DNA of 64,000 bases from NCBI GenBank assembly GCA_030407315.1, contig JALQPE010000211.1:248001-312000 (forward strand). The letters run 5' to 3'. This DNA comes from Asparagopsis taxiformis (taxonomy: Eukaryota; Rhodophyta; Florideophyceae; Bonnemaisoniales; Bonnemaisoniaceae). The position numbers and the translations under genes were made by a program. Below are positions 30,233-40,979 of the stretch, one piece after another (positions within the stretch are counted from its first letter, which is position 1; every line of letters begins with the position of its first letter). Below the pieces are notes generated by a model. That model was not told the origin of the DNA. It searched no databases and saw only the letters and a list, made by a program, of their open reading frames with translations.

Positions 30233-32605
30233 TTACCATGTAGCCGTCTGCTTCCCTCTCGGCACCGCACTGCCCATCCCAAACGGAGAGAACGGTTGCA
30301 TGGGCGACGTTGGCGTCAATCCCAGTCCAACAATCGGACTTGCAACTGGCAGCGGACTCAGTTCAGTGTGCGGGCTTCCAAGAGCAGGCAAGCTGCTGCT
30401 GTTTGGTTCATCATCCGTCAGTCCGCCAAGATCGATGTGCGTCGGTGGATTCGCAGGCGGCACGTTTGTAAGCGGTGGTAGCAAAGCAGCTGGACCACTT
30501 GATAGACTTGGACCTGATAACGGCGGCTTTGACGAGCGCCCGCTAAGAGCTCGTCGATGTCGGCTGTTTGTTACCGAAGGTAACATGGGCGGTGGAACTG
30601 GTGACGTTATACCCGGCGAAATTGGGACGTCGACCACGCTTGGTGAACCGTCGCCTGACCTGCCCTCACCGTTCATCGATGCCATCTGCACATCCATTTG
30701 ATTCGTTGGTGTATGTGGCGGTTTCACTCCCGTTAGCCCCGATGAACTCGGTATTGGTGGAACAAGAGGAGTTGTGGCCCACATTGGTGATGTAGCCGAA
30801 GCAGAAACGTTGCTAGGGAACAAAAATTGTTGCGAGAATCCACTCGCACTCGGTGATCGTCCGCATGTCAGCGGCGATGGGATCACTTGGTTCGAAGGCA
30901 ATGGAAGAGAGCACCCGCTACTTGCGTGTACTAGTGATGATTGAGAACTTTTTGATAGATGTACAGATGATGTTTCCTTCTTCACAATACGTGAGGTGTC
31001 CCCATTGCGCCCGTTCGAAATTGGTGGCACGGAACGTTGGAACTGCTGCCCTTGTTCTTCAAACCTTCCAAAAGGCAGTGTTGTCTCATGGCGCAATGCT
31101 GCAGATGGTGCCACAGACGCTTGTGGTGCGCTCTGAGCCGGTGCTTGAGACGCCTGATCTGGCATCTGCTGAGAACTGCCCGTTCCTTGACGTTGCTTCT
31201 GTTCCATTTCGAGTCGCTTCCTTTCTTCATCCTGCAGTTGCTGCACGCGTCGCAACTCGGCATCAAAGTGTTGCTGACGCTGCTTCAACAGACGTTGCTG
31301 CTCCTTGATTTCACGTTCCTGTCGTTGCAGTCTCTGTTGCTCTTCTTGTAACTGCTGCTGCGGATCCTTCTGCAGCTTGTCCTGCTGCTGCTGCGGTGGT
31401 TGTTGCTGCTGCTGCATGAAGCGCCTCTGCTGATCGGTAAACTGCTGGTCCTGTCGCGGCTCCTGTTTGAAGGAGCTCCGTTGCTGGGCCTGCAATCTCT
31501 GCTGCTCGTCTTGCAGTGGCTGCGGATCACTCTGCATCTTGTCATGCTGCTGCAACAAGAAACGTTTCTGAGGGTCGGCAAACTGCTGATCTGGCTGCGG
31601 CTCCTGTTTGAAAGATGCACGATCCTGTGACTGTTGAAGGAAGCGCCGTTGGGGATCGGCAAACGGTTGATCCGGCTGAGACTCGTGCTTGAAAGTGGTC
31701 GGGGCTGGGAAAGCGGAAGCGGGAGTGCGTTGATTTGTGTGTACATCGGACTGCGAGTGGGGGCGCTGAGGGTTATGATCCGGTTGAGTAATATGACGAA
31801 CGGGGGTCGCGAATTGGTCTGGATGCTGCGACTGCTGTGAGACATCAGGAGGGGGCGGCACAGGTTGCTGCGGTTGTTGGTGTGTGAGTGGTAGTGATGA
31901 TTGGGGAGTAGGATGATGTGCTAGGGAGTGTGAGTGTTGAACGTGAGGCTGTTGTTGAGGATGGTGAGCAATGATAGGTTGGGATACATGTGGCTGAGAT
32001 TGCGAATGTTGCGGTTGTTGCTGAATGTGAGATCGAGCCGACGAGGCGGGAAGAGAATCTTCGGCTGTTATGTAGGACATGGATGGTTCTGCATTAGGCG
32101 GTGCGGAAGTTTGAAGCGGAAAAGGGTTTGCGGGGGCGACTTGCGGAATGATATGCTGCGGATGGGGAGCGGCGGGGTAATACTGAGGATGAAGTTGGCG
32201 CGGTTGTGGCAAATGATGTTGAACGGAAGAAGTGGCATAGCGCATATAGGAATTACGCGAAGCGGCGTCTGCAGCAAAGGCGGCGTTTCTCTTTGCCATT
32301 TCTGCCTTGCGACGAGAATGGCCGGTTTGATGGCTGGTGAGACTGGACTTCCACATGAACCTACGGGTGCAGCCGGGGAATGAACAGGCAAAGGGTTTGT
32401 CGCCTGTGTGCACGCGGAGGTGTGCCTTGAGATTGAAGCGTTTGGAAAACTGCTTGCCGCACGGAGGGAAGGGGCAGTTGTAGAGCGGCTCGCCATTGGG
32501 CTCGGTTGGCGGGACTGCGCGAGATGTTGCGTATGCATAGGCGGTCTCTAACGACCATGTTGCGGGCGGCGCGGCGATGCCGACCGGACCGTCCATGGCC
32601 TGCAT
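30233..32605 (-). CDS. Gln-rich C2H2 zinc-finger transcription factor
   Basis: 790 residues from the ATG at 32605; an extension upstream is low-complexity (His/Pro/Ser) and probably leader. Two adjacent C2H2 fingers lie at about residues 45-100: YNCPFPPCGKQFSKRFNLKA then HLRVHTGDKPFACSFPGCTR, ending SSLTSHQTGHSRRK. The C-x4-C spacing and TGxKPF linker are typical of TFIIIA/YY1/Sp-like DNA binders. The middle (~200-500) is strongly Gln/His/Pro-rich with long coiled-coil-like QQ runs and repeated FKQEPQPDQQFADPQ-type units. The C-terminus is Ser/Pro-rich. This suggests a Pol II activator with low-complexity activation regions. The target genes and orthologue are not identifiable. Confidence 0.82.
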   Translation of the reverse strand: MQAMDGPVGIAAPPATWSLETAYAYATSRAVPPTEPNGEPLYNCPFPPCGKQFSKRFNLKAHLRVHTGDKPFACSFPGCTRRFMWKSSLTSHQTGHSRRKAEMAKRNAAFAADAASRNSYMRYATSSVQHHLPQPRQLHPQYYPAAPHPQHIIPQVAPANPFPLQTSAPPNAEPSMSYITAEDSLPASSARSHIQQQPQHSQSQPHVSQPIIAHHPQQQPHVQHSHSLAHHPTPQSSLPLTHQQPQQPVPPPPDVSQQSQHPDQFATPVRHITQPDHNPQRPHSQSDVHTNQRTPASAFPAPTTFKHESQPDQPFADPQRRFLQQSQDRASFKQEPQPDQQFADPQKRFLLQQHDKMQSDPQPLQDEQQRLQAQQRSSFKQEPRQDQQFTDQQRRFMQQQQQPPQQQQDKLQKDPQQQLQEEQQRLQRQEREIKEQQRLLKQRQQHFDAELRRVQQLQDEERKRLEMEQKQRQGTGSSQQMPDQASQAPAQSAPQASVAPSAALRHETTLPFGRFEEQGQQFQRSVPPISNGRNGDTSRIVKKETSSVHLSKSSQSSLVHASSGCSLPLPSNQVIPSPLTCGRSPSASGFSQQFLFPSNVSASATSPMWATTPLVPPIPSSSGLTGVKPPHTPTNQMDVQMASMNGEGRSGDGSPSVVDVPISPGITSPVPPPMLPSVTNSRHRRALSGRSSKPPLSGPSLSSGPAALLPPLTNVPPANPPTHIDLGGLTDDEPNSSSLPALGSPHTELSPLPVASPIVGLGLTPTSPMQPFSPFGMGSAVPRGKQTATW

Positions 32606-32660
32606 GTTGCGGGTGGATGGGGCGCGGCGCGGGATGATAGTTGGACGGACGGATAGGTGG

Positions 32661-32690
32661 GTGGATGGATGGATGGATGGATGAATGAAT
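32661..32690. repeat. (GGAT)n tetranucleotide tract
   Basis: About seven GGAT/GAAT units in a row just upstream of the C2H2 factor start. A simple-sequence tract, likely in its 5' leader. Confidence 0.8.
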
Positions 32691-35600
32691 GGACGAAGAG
32701 ATGGACGAACGGAAAGGCGGAATGAATGAGAGCGTGGTGGGCACTGGACAATGTGGGCGTGGTGTGGTGTGGTGCGGTGTGGTTTAGTGTTGGTGGGTTT
32801 GTTGCGCGGTGCGTGTGGTTGAATGAGGGCGTAGAACAGTGCACAATATGGTCGAGTGTGCTGCATGAAATAAGATAGCTGACGGCGATTTGTGTTTCCT
32901 GGCATAAGATACGGCGGAGCACGGTGTGAGCTGTGCGTCTGCCAGTCGAGTGTCCCGATTTCATGTTGGGACCAAATTGCAATCTGTTACGGCCCCTGTC
33001 GAATCGTCATACATGACGGTGTGTGTGCCCCACAGAATGGCACCGCACCGTACCAGGGTGCCCAACGACGGTTTGGCCTCAACCGGTTAGCGATATTGCA
33101 CACGTGCCGTTTTCCGCAACAGCTATGAAAGTCAACACTTATACTGTATTGTTTTCCATCCAACAGGACGCGCCAATCTAAATGCAATATTCCTGTAAGT
33201 GCCCAGATTCCTCCTTATTTTCAGCTACCTTACCTCGCTGCCCATTTTCAATGCACTGATTACTGACTCCCTTTTTCCTCCACGTCGCACCCGCTCCTCC
33301 AATCACCGTCTCAATTCAGTGCATTGGCGCCCTGCCCCGCCCTCGCGCTCCTGTATGAGCTCGCGCACCAATTGCGATGATTGCTGTATAAAATTTGGCG
33401 CATCATCAACCAATTGCTTTGGTCCTATTCCATTTAATTGATCCGTCGTAGCCGCCCGCTTACACGCGCGCATGCCTAAAATCAACTCTACGCATGTTTG
33501 CTTAGCAACTGACACGTTTTCTCGCTCATGAATGCTGTAATCCACTGCACATCCAGTCGACCACTCCACATCTAACATAACCCGAGCGCAGCACGTCCGC
33601 CTCTGTCCCTCTGCCCAGCTCGTCCATCCGTTGTGTTTGCCGCCAAACTGCTACGTCTATTCCTGCCAAACTCGGCTCGGCCTCCTGCTCGTCCCAGCTT
33701 GCCTCGCCACATACACCACTCGCTCCCTCAGCTCCTTGTTTCTGCTAATCACTGCACTGCACTGTCATGCACTCGCCCACCGCTACTACTATTACCTCCT
33801 ATCCACCTGGCTCGCCTCCTGTTACAGTCGTAAACGATTGAAACACAACACGTGGCCCATGCACAATCTGGCATCTGTGCACTCATGTTTTTTCATTTCC
33901 ATGTTGGCCACGCCACGTCCCGTCTCTCGTCATAATCCAATTTGTCGACTCCAATCATCATCCTCCATGCACGCCCGCGTGACCTGACGCCTCATGACGT
34001 GCACGACCATTCCTCCATTCGTTTTCCCCGCACACTTTCAAACCTCCCCTACTCCTCAACTTGGATCCGATCTCTCTCTACATCCGCGCCCCGTCCGCTT
34101 TCCATAGCCAACATCTTTTCATGCCGCACCTCCACGTAATTTTCTATTCCTCCCCAGAGAAGCGCGGACGGACGTCACCGCTGCAATTCGTCATCCTATA
34201 TATCTCCAGAAAAGCACACATCCAATCAATCACTTGAGCCTGAATTGACCTCCCACCACTAATTTTACCTCGTAAACATATGGGAACGCACAATGCTAGC
34301 TAGATGGCCACAAAAACACACCCTTCATCATCCAAATTACACTACCGCCGAGATCACATTGCGCATTCTTACCAGCTACGCTCACACACGCACTTTCAGA
34401 TCCTACTGCTATGTAAAACGTGAATTCACACAACGCCTCCTACTTACCACACCCTTCTACGCCGTCATCTTTGATATCAATGCTTAACCGCTGCTGCGCA
34501 TACCAATTTTGGACACATTGCATGTGCTGTCCTCAAATCACATCAGCAAGGCCAAAGGCGCCACAGCTCCAGTTTCCTCTTCGGATGCACAGCTGCGTAG
34601 ATAAGAACAGAGCGATCGTCAGCTAGTGTTTAGTAAGGCACCACACTGGTGCAATCGATACAAATGCTGACTGCCTCTATTACCACCTCAGTTGTGGAAG
34701 CAAACTGTGTCACGCTGTATGGCGCCAAATATTCCAAGCATCCTGCCAATCTTTGTTCCACTGTATGCATAACTGCCATACACTGCCCATGTTCCTATGT
34801 TAAAATGCTTGGATGTGTAAACAGCACGACGTTAGAGGATGGTTGTAAAACGTAATTTGCTTAGTCCATGCCAAGCCTATCAATACTCTATACGTCACAT
34901 CGCACAGTATAAAGCTACAATACGGGCCTGTTTCCTCAGTACTGTACCCGGCTATCGCAGACCTCGCGAGCTGTTCGTACAGAAAGGGCCATTTGGGCCT
35001 CTCAAATGCTTCAAACTCACTATTATAAAGATGGGAAGGAAGGGCGCATAGCCGCGACTCGAGCGTCTAGTTTACTGTAGCGTCATGCTGCCCGCTGCAA
35101 CCAAGCCACATTTCTACGCATCAATGAATTATAAACCTGTGCTAAGAACGGATGGCGGACGGACTGTGCAGAAAGCCACGGTGGAATGTTTGGCGACTCA
35201 CGATGAAAATGCTTCATCATCCACAGTGATGATAAACTGCAAGATCTATAATAAGAGAGTTGCACACTTTCTAATGATATCTCCGGTCCTGGGGAAAGGA
35301 AATAATTTCCCATCATCGTTCATGATATCAATTTCCAGGGAGGATTTATAATACGTCAAATTCTAAAAATATTAATGATAAACCAATTCAACCTCTTTCA
35401 ATACGCAAATTCATGATCAACTTCCCGCCGATGTCACCCGCTCTAAACCGCAGGCCTCCTACTTACATGCTTTCATGAGACTGAATCTCACTTACGCATT
35501 GACACGCTACCGCATTCCACTAGTCTGATCATGATCAATACCGATGTCTTCATCAATCATACCTGCTTCAATCGACCGTCCCGACCCGTGCGAGGCACAT

Positions 35601-36725
35601 TCCGTTTCACATGGATCGAACTATCATTACTCAAAACCTTCTTGGTTAATATACTGAATTACATCAGGTTTCTGGTCTCCAAGTCATACCTCTAGGAAAT
35701 CACATCGGTGCCTGCACAGTACTTATGGAAGAGCCGGTGGAGGAGAGGTCTAATTCAGCTCGAAGGGCGACCAATATGCAACGAGCTAACATACCGAACA
35801 GAAAAAGGTCAATGCCTCCCTCGAGGCACGACAAGACTGTGGGAGTTCCCGATACTGAACTCACAAATTGTTGGTGATGAGGTAAATATATGAAAATGGC
35901 TGCATGCAGACACAATCGACGAAAAACCCATGTCCCTCCGCCTCAGATTCGTGTCGACACTTACACAAAACATGTTGTGGTGTGGCGTGCCAAGTCATTT
36001 GGTGTATTGCTGCTACCAGAAAATTGGCTCTACTCTGCACAGTATATGGTGAGTGCCCAAACTATACCTGTTACGGGCATGGTAACGTATCAGATAGATT
36101 GGCGAACGACTATGTCAAGTTGAACTGGGGACAACATACATAAGACACATCATCTGAATGAACGGATAACGTCGTTTAATTCTGAACGACAATCATCATA
36201 GTTGATTTATGAAAAAATTTCTCAACTCCCGCAGGCGGTGTGCTGAAGACCGCAATAAACATCCCTTCAAGGCGATTGCAGAATGATTTGACTGGTGCAG
36301 TCACACGAGTGTGCAATTGTACTAATTTAGTCTCTTCAACCGATCCCGACAGCATAACGGGTCTATATTTTGCAATTTGTCTGAGATCTTGATACTGCTC
36401 GTACTCGAGAGCCCATAACACCGTCAAAAAGCTTGCCGTTGGCGATTTGAATGGTGTTCGTTACAAATAGGCGTGGCGTTCAAACTCAAACGATCAAAGA
36501 GCCGTTCACACAAGCTGTGAAATTAACTACAAATCACACCCTGTGACATTTGTCGAATAGCATTATTTCAAATTTGAAAAAGTAGTGTCCAACACCTCCA
36601 GAATCTTGTACCGAGTGGAGATGTACAACCACAATTTGTCCGTTCAGATGCAGGCGCAACACTCTGATCAGTAGTCCAGCCCAACGTTCAATACCACTGT
36701 GTCGAAAGGGGAACACCGTAGCTTC

Positions 36726-36733
36726 TATATAAT
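36726..36733 (+). promoter_or_regulatory. possible TATA box of the HMG-box gene
   Basis: A TATATAAT sequence lies 100 bp upstream of the HMG-box start codon, a plausible distance for a core promoter with a short leader. Support is sequence match and position only. Confidence 0.35.
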
Positions 36734-36832
36734 AACAGCAAGTACTCCACTGCCTCCTGCCACACTAGGCAACTCATCCTCCTACCTCGCCGGCTCCGCC
36801 ATCTTTGCAATCTTTCGAATCAGAATCTCGCA

Positions 36833-38173
36833 ATGGCACCACGCAGACCAGCACTCCAGAAAATTAGCGCCAATATGCCAGTGACACCTCGACGCGAGGT
36901 CACTGCACTCAAGGCACAAATTGAAAAGAGCGACGCCGAAATGAAGGAGCTCAAATCTCAGCTTGCTGAACTCACCGCATCCAACAAGGACATGACTGAG
37001 AAACACTCTGCGGAAATGGCAGAGTTGACCGCGAACCTATCGAAGACGAACATTGTCGAGCAAGCGTCTGTGCCTGTCCCTTCCGCCCTTGGCAGCCTTT
37101 CTGCTAACCCATTCGGTGGCACGATACCAGTTGCGTCCAAAGTTGTACCGAAACGTCCCCTGGGCGCTCTGTTCTACTTCTCACAGGCCTTCCGTGAGGA
37201 GGCGAAGGCGACCTGTGAGAGCAATTCCCTCGCCGAGGTGAATAGTGCGCTCAAAAAGATGTGGGATAATGCCTCCGCTCAAGTCAGGAAGGAATATGAA
37301 GACAAGGCTGCACAGGACCGTGACAGGTATACTGTGGAGATGGAGGAGTACCAAGAAGAGGTCGAGAAGATTGAAGTTGAGCGAGCCGCACTCGAGTCAT
37401 ACTTCCGCGAGAAGAAGCAGCAGGAAATGGAGGCTTTCTACAATGAGCACTACGCCGAATTCGCGGCGAAGCAGAAGAAGGCGAGCGAAGCAGCCGGACA
37501 ACCGAAAATTGAGCAACCTAAGCAAGCAAGGTCCGCATACATCTTCTTCAACAAGATGCGTCGTGAACAACTACAGGACGACGAGGAAAAGTTGCCGTTT
37601 GATGAACTTAACAAGCAGATTGGATCTGAATGGGCTGTCATCCAGAAGAGCCGAAAGAAGGCTGACAAAGTGGTGTTGCAGAAATGCAAGACCATGGCCG
37701 AGGAGGACCGCCAGCGCTTTGTTGCGGAGCAGGAGAACTGGGAGAAGGCAAAGTCAGAGCAGGCCGAGAGGGAAGCTGCGCAGTTGGAGCTTGTGAAGCA
37801 GGAAGCATTGAAGCTGCATGCCGAGAAGATCCAGAAGGAGAAGGAGATGCAGGAGTTCCTTGCTCAGAAGAAGGAAGCTGAGAAGAACGCCCGTATCGAG
37901 AAGAAGAAAGCTCGCGAAGAGAAGAAGTCTCAGAAAGAGGCCAAGGCAGCGATGCCAAAGCGTCCCCGTTCCGCGTATATCTTCTTTTCGATGGAGAAGC
38001 GTCAGACCATTGTGCAAGAAATGAATGGAGCCGGCCTACCGGAAGTCAGCCGACGAATTGGCGCAGAATGGAAAGCACTCACTGTTGAAGATCGTGCGCC
38101 CTATGATGAAGCCGCCATTAATGACAAGGCGCGATACGAAGAAGAGATGAAGCTTTATGCTGAAAAGAAATGA
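36833..38173 (+). CDS. protein with three HMG boxes and an N-terminal coiled coil
   Basis: 446 residues. Residues ~20-75 form a coiled coil (heptads in VTALKAQIEKSDAEMKELKS). Three HMG boxes follow: ~105-175 (PKRPLGALFYFSQAFREEAK), ~233-305 (PKQARSAYIFFNKMRREQLQ) and ~378-444 (PKRPRSAYIFFSMEKRQTIV). The third is the most canonical, with the IGAEWKALTVEDRAPY helix 2/3 signature. Boxes 2 and 3 are separated by a ~60-residue charged helix rich in E, K and Q. HMG-box proteins bind and bend DNA with little sequence preference, or act as mitochondrial or rDNA packaging factors (TFAM, UBF) when repeated. A chromatin architectural role is inferred. No mitochondrial presequence is obvious. Single exon. 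Confidence 0.88.
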   Translation: MAPRRPALQKISANMPVTPRREVTALKAQIEKSDAEMKELKSQLAELTASNKDMTEKHSAEMAELTANLSKTNIVEQASVPVPSALGSLSANPFGGTIPVASKVVPKRPLGALFYFSQAFREEAKATCESNSLAEVNSALKKMWDNASAQVRKEYEDKAAQDRDRYTVEMEEYQEEVEKIEVERAALESYFREKKQQEMEAFYNEHYAEFAAKQKKASEAAGQPKIEQPKQARSAYIFFNKMRREQLQDDEEKLPFDELNKQIGSEWAVIQKSRKKADKVVLQKCKTMAEEDRQRFVAEQENWEKAKSEQAEREAAQLELVKQEALKLHAEKIQKEKEMQEFLAQKKEAEKNARIEKKKAREEKKSQKEAKAAMPKRPRSAYIFFSMEKRQTIVQEMNGAGLPEVSRRIGAEWKALTVEDRAPYDEAAINDKARYEEEMKLYAEKK

Positions 38174-38482
38174 ACTATTTTCTACGACCTCCCTCGTGAA
38201 CCCTTGGAGTGTTGTGTTTGACCGCGGTCTTGTCCAAACGCATATTTATACCCTTGTGCTATATCGATGCTTGCAAACAGAGTACTCCAATTAAAACAAC
38301 TTTGATTCCTCACTTTCGGATCCGCCTTACTGCCGTTACGAAACTTGATCGTCTTGCAACAGATCTGGTATGAAAAAAATGACTGCAAATATGATAGCAG
38401 TAGATAGAAAACGCTAGTCTAGCCAACAGTGACCAACGCATTGACAGACACCGAGGCGAATTGGTACGTGTGTTCATGAGTG
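38174..38482. other. intergenic region between tandem genes
   Basis: 309 bp between two plus-strand genes. No clear promoter element, RNA or repeat is visible. Confidence 0.45.
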
Positions 38483-39289
38483 ATGCGGGCAGAAGTTGCG
38501 GTTGACATTCTTGCGCACTGCGATCGTACGAGGTCGAAAGAAGCAAGATATGCATTGAGGCGACTTGTATGGACGCCGTTACAAAAGCTCGGTGTAGAAT
38601 TTGCGCACGACTGCCATCTCTCACAGCGATCGGACATTCTCGACGCGCAAGAAGCGCAGAAAGTGCGTCACAGTGACTATCTCTGGGAATGTCTACTGTG
38701 CGGGAAAAAGTTCAAATCCGAACATTACCTCGACAAGCATCTGGCGAGAAATCATGCCGCGTACAGACACGAAGTCGGCACGACTTGTTTCGCGGAACTT
38801 TGTGGCGTTGTGATTCCATGCATTCCTGTGACACACGAGTTGCTACCCCCCGTGAGTTCGGCATTACTTGCCGGATCCTCTGGCGCTGCAGCGGGTGAGA
38901 TTCATGCTGATGTAAAGTCGTTTTGCATGGATGATGCTCAGAAACGGAGGAGGTTGCAATCGTGTACTGCGGTTTTACATCGTTGTTTTGAAAGTATGAA
39001 GGGTAGGGATATTTCTGAACGAAGGAAGAGGTTGGAAATTTCACGTATGCAGACGGATTTGTGTAAACGCGCTGTTGAAGTGGAATGTATCCCGCGAAAT
39101 GAAGTTCGACGCGTTTTGGGCGACCCTGCACATGTGTTACGACCGGGGACGCTTGTGTCCCACAGGGTCTGGGTGGGATGGGGACTGGCGGTGAGTTTTG
39201 TGATCATACTCACGGTGTCAAAGTGGCTCGGACGAAAAAGGTGGGGAAAGAGAGATTTGGTGCGGAGAACGAAAGTTCGGAGAGCATAG
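38483..39289 (+). CDS. single C2H2 zinc finger protein with C-terminal membrane anchor
   Basis: 268 residues from the ATG at 38483. One C2H2 finger lies at ~73-95 (WECLLCGKKFKSEHYLDKHL then ARNHA), followed by TCFAELCGVVIPC, which resembles a C-L-A-D-Y-C-x-x-x-x-C segment I associate with a little-studied conserved eukaryotic C2H2 family. A long helical, basic region follows, then one hydrophobic segment (VGWGLAVSFVIILTVSKWLG, ~232-252) and a basic tail (RKRWGKRDLVRRTKVRRA). So the finger appears tethered to a membrane, perhaps the ER, with the basic tail on one side. A signal peptide is not evident; a missed upstream exon could carry it. Function unknown. It is convergent with HMG-CoA lyase, 200 bp away. 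Confidence 0.7.
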   Translation: MRAEVAVDILAHCDRTRSKEARYALRRLVWTPLQKLGVEFAHDCHLSQRSDILDAQEAQKVRHSDYLWECLLCGKKFKSEHYLDKHLARNHAAYRHEVGTTCFAELCGVVIPCIPVTHELLPPVSSALLAGSSGAAAGEIHADVKSFCMDDAQKRRRLQSCTAVLHRCFESMKGRDISERRKRLEISRMQTDLCKRAVEVECIPRNEVRRVLGDPAHVLRPGTLVSHRVWVGWGLAVSFVIILTVSKWLGRKRWGKRDLVRRTKVRRA

Positions 39290-39489
39290 ATAGGTAAGTG
39301 AGAACGTTTGCGTTTATTGTACAAATATGTATGTTGACAAGTTTGAGTGTCTATGAAAGACTATTGATAGTGACACGAGTATACATGCGTTAGAGCATAC
39401 CCGAGAAAGACGTATCGATTATTGGCGACAAGCAAAGCAAGTTGCCGCTCTGTTAGTATAAAAAATGCTACATGCCGGAGCAAACAGGC

Positions 39490-40623
39490 TCAAGTGCGAC
39501 TGGCATATGGAGCAATCTGTGTATGGCATCGAGTCAGCATTGCGGTAGCAACGCGCGAACCGGACGGACGATTCAAATGCTGACATATTCGCTCACCGAC
39601 GGCGACAAGTTTCCGCAAATCAATGGGGCCGATATCAATGTCCATTCCCTGCAACATATACACGAGATCTTCAGTTGCCAAGTTACCAGTCGCACCGGGC
39701 GCAAATGGACATCCACCCAAACCAGCCACGCTAGAATCCACCACGGCGACACCAACGCTCATCGCGGCGAGGACATTTGCCAACGCCATACCACGCGTAT
39801 CATGACAATGAATCGCCAGTGCGGTCACGGGCACACCCTGGCGCACAACTTGTTTAATCATCGCAACGATTGATTTCGGATTACCAGCACCGATAGTATC
39901 ACCGAGGGAGATTTCATAACACCCCATGTCATACAACGCGCGCGCCACAGCGGCGACAGCGGCGGGAGACACGGGACCCTCGTAGGGACACGCGACCACG
40001 CAGGACACGTACCCTCTGACACGGACGGAGGCGGCACGGGCGGCAGCTGTAACGGCGGCGAATCGCGCCAGCGATTGCGCCACTGTGCAATTGACATTTT
40101 TAGTCGAAAAGGTCTCGGTAGCGCTAGCGAACACGGCGATTTCATCGGCGCCGGCGCGGATCGCGGCGTCGAGTCCGCGCCGATTGGGGACGAGCACGGG
40201 GTAGGACACGCCGGGTCGTTTTTGAATTCGGGTCATGACATCTGAAGCGTCGCGCAACTGCGGCACCCATTTGGGACTGACGAATGCGGTAACTTCCACA
40301 CAGCGCAGTCCGGCGTCGACGAGGTCGTGTATTAGTTGCACTTTTCGCGACGTGTCGACGAGTTGCGACTCGTTCTGGAGCCCGTCGCGCGGCGCGACCT
40401 CGACGATGCGCACGCGCGTCGGCAGCCGCGGATAGGGCGCCGATGCGACGGCGGCGGTGGTGGTGGGCGCTGCTGGCGGTGAGGATGTTGGCGAGGGATG
40501 GCGCGATTGCGGGGATGGTGTCGAGGGGATTGGGTCGTTGGGCGGCATTTGGACGGGTGTGGCGGCGAGCGATGGCGTTTGTTGATGGCATTGTTGCACG
40601 GATTGGGCGCGATTTGGGTGCAT
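39490..40623 (-). CDS. hydroxymethylglutaryl-CoA lyase
   Basis: Cleaves HMG-CoA to acetoacetate and acetyl-CoA, the last step of leucine degradation, in mitochondria (or peroxisomes). The 377-residue model starts at the ATG at 40623. Catalytic-domain landmarks are VRIVEVAPRDGLQNESQLV (metal-binding Asp in RDG), VTAFVSPKWVPQL, VLVPNRRGLDAAI, FSTKNVNCTVAQS, YVSCVVACPYEG, AIHCHDTRGMALANVL (two His ligands) and the signature AGLGGCPFAPGATGNLATED with the catalytic Cys. All active-site residues are intact. The ~75 residues before the domain are Ser/Pro/Ala/Gln-rich and likely include a transit peptide. The same frame stays open upstream across the tRNA gene, but that part cannot be coding. No obvious C-terminal peroxisomal signal (ends ASRT). 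Confidence 0.94.
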   Translation of the reverse strand: MHPNRAQSVQQCHQQTPSLAATPVQMPPNDPIPSTPSPQSRHPSPTSSPPAAPTTTAAVASAPYPRLPTRVRIVEVAPRDGLQNESQLVDTSRKVQLIHDLVDAGLRCVEVTAFVSPKWVPQLRDASDVMTRIQKRPGVSYPVLVPNRRGLDAAIRAGADEIAVFASATETFSTKNVNCTVAQSLARFAAVTAAARAASVRVRGYVSCVVACPYEGPVSPAAVAAVARALYDMGCYEISLGDTIGAGNPKSIVAMIKQVVRQGVPVTALAIHCHDTRGMALANVLAAMSVGVAVVDSSVAGLGGCPFAPGATGNLATEDLVYMLQGMDIDIGPIDLRKLVAVGERICQHLNRPSGSRVATAMLTRCHTQIAPYASRT

Positions 40624-40979
40624 GTGGATGTGTGGCGCGCGTGGTTGGCAACGGTGGAATGATTGATAGTTGGATGCGGCTGCTGCGCTGGATGGTAGTG
40701 TCGGTGACACGTTTTGACGGCACGATTGTGTACGCGGTTGAATTACGTATGAGAGAGGTGTACATGAATGACACGTTTGCTGTGCACACTTTGTGCCAAA
40801 ATTTGCAGTTGTGTGCGCCGGAAGAGTCGTATCGTGTCTAGATTTTTCCACAACCCTCGTTGGCCTCGACAAATCAAACAATGCGGGATGGCGTGTTGCA
40901 ATTAACTGCACGCAGGATATATCGTTGGAGAAACAGTGCAGTATCGAATGATAATTTTTCCACGCGGTAGAAAAATGAA
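40624..40979. other. region between HMG-CoA lyase and tRNA-Gly
   Basis: 356 bp that should contain the lyase promoter and leader. It starts immediately after the tRNA terminator on the minus strand. No other element recognised. Confidence 0.45.
40971..40975 (-). terminator. RNA polymerase III terminator of tRNA-Gly
   Basis: A run of five T on the minus strand, 4 nt beyond the discriminator base of the tRNA, as expected for Pol III termination. Confidence 0.8.

Larger units (their letters stand above)
32606..36832. other. 4.2-kb stretch without a recognisable gene
   Basis: The longest apparently gene-free interval. Open frames reach only 118 codons and are not conserved-looking. The first ~300 bases are the probable leader/promoter of the C2H2 factor, with GGAT and GGTGT tracts. 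The rest alternates pyrimidine-rich (33.2-34.2 kb) and AT-rich DNA. I looked for terminal repeats, reverse-transcriptase or transposase motifs and tRNA boxes and saw none. It could hold an unannotated non-coding RNA, decayed mobile DNA or exons too short to see. Confidence 0.5.

Noticed and set aside
33631..33987. 118-codon plus-strand frame in the gene-poor stretch
   Set aside because: Composition reflects pyrimidine-rich DNA; no recognisable motif.
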